DNA of 5,455 bases, taken from NCBI RefSeq assembly GCF_938002845.1, contig NZ_CALKZP010000023.1, positions 1 to 5,455 of the forward strand, written 5' to 3'. This document shows, piece after piece, positions 5,384 through 5,455 of the stretch. The notes under the pieces were generated by a model. That model made no database searches and was not told the origin of the DNA. It was given only the letters and a program-made list of their open reading frames with translations. Each line of letters opens with the position of its first letter. The stretch's first letter is position 1. The position numbers were made by a program, and so were the translations under genes. This DNA is from an uncultured Campylobacter sp. (GTDB taxonomy: Bacteria; Campylobacterota; Campylobacteria; Campylobacterales; Campylobacteraceae).

Positions 5384-5414
5384 TTGTGCGGCGAGATTTA
5401 AAATTTTATAAAAT
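5384..5414 (+). promoter_or_regulatory. Promoter of the downstream gene
   Basis: TTGTGC (5384-5389) is followed after 17 bases by TATAAA (5407-5412). The -10 lies inside a perfect 12-base palindrome, ATTTTATAAAAT (5403-5414). Transcription would begin near 5420, leaving about 20 bases to the GTG start with a clear Shine-Dalgarno. The placement after a terminator and before a start codon supports the call. The palindrome could also be a regulator site. Confidence 0.45.
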
Positions 5415-5442
5415 CACCGAAAATTTAAACGAAGGAGCGAGC

Positions 5443-5455
5443 GTGAAAAAAATGT
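5443..5455 (+). CDS. Start of a downstream gene (5' end only)
   Basis: AGGAG (5433-5437) lies five bases before a GTG codon at 5443 that opens the frame M-K-K-M and then leaves the window. An in-frame ATG at 5452 is a less likely start because it is 14 bases from the Shine-Dalgarno. The two lysines just after the start are compatible with a signal peptide, but four codons cannot identify a product. It has its own promoter and is separated from the recA operon by the probable terminator. Confidence 0.6.

Noticed and set aside
1..5455. CRISPR array, IS element, toxin-antitoxin or defence system
   Set aside because: There are no regularly spaced direct repeats, no transposase, and no small paired genes. 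All sizeable coding regions are accounted for by recognisable housekeeping or envelope genes.

Overview
The window looks like the chromosome of a Campylobacter, probably one of the higher-GC oral species of the C. gracilis / rectus / showae / curvus type. I base this on the epsilonproteobacterial RecA and enolase sequences, on the gene order recA-eno-(FtsB-like)-(CgpA-like), which I recall from C. jejuni Cj1673c-Cj1670c (H. pylori has a similar recA-eno start), on the abundant AAATTT words and on a GC content that appears near 50%. The species call is an inference.

Bases 1-312 form an intergenic control region. A divergent minus-strand gene may begin at its left edge (TTG start at 15, Shine-Dalgarno at 22-26). 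Overlapping -10-like boxes for both strands sit at 84-91, a terminator-like hairpin at 178-204, an inverted repeat at 221-248, and an extended -10 box for recA at 277-285.

Bases 313-5261 hold five plus-strand genes packed as one operon: recA (313-1356), eno (1353-2606, 4-bp ATGA overlap), a single-pass FtsB/DivIC-like division protein with a long acidic, repetitive N-terminal extension (2608-3435, one base after eno), a secreted CgpA-like/AMIN-type protein rich in N-glycosylation sequons (3432-4622, 4-bp overlap) and an NfsB/RdxA-type flavin nitroreductase (4632-5261, nine bases after cgpA). No internal promoter is obvious, so DNA recombination, central carbon metabolism, cell-envelope functions and a flavin reductase probably share a transcript.

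Bases 5262-5442 carry a small perfect hairpin, then a long imperfect hairpin (5286-5366) running into a T tract, which probably ends the operon. A new promoter (5384-5414) and a strong Shine-Dalgarno follow, and a further plus-strand gene starts with GTG at 5443 and runs off the window.

The most notable points are the seven canonical bacterial N-glycosylation sequons plus three tandem QNST units in the CgpA-like protein, the roughly 185-residue extension of the FtsB-like protein with a 14-residue repeat, the possible short transcript upstream of recA, and the long intergenic hairpin. I found no CRISPR array, insertion sequence, tRNA/rRNA gene or defence system, and nothing that amounts to a wholly new system.
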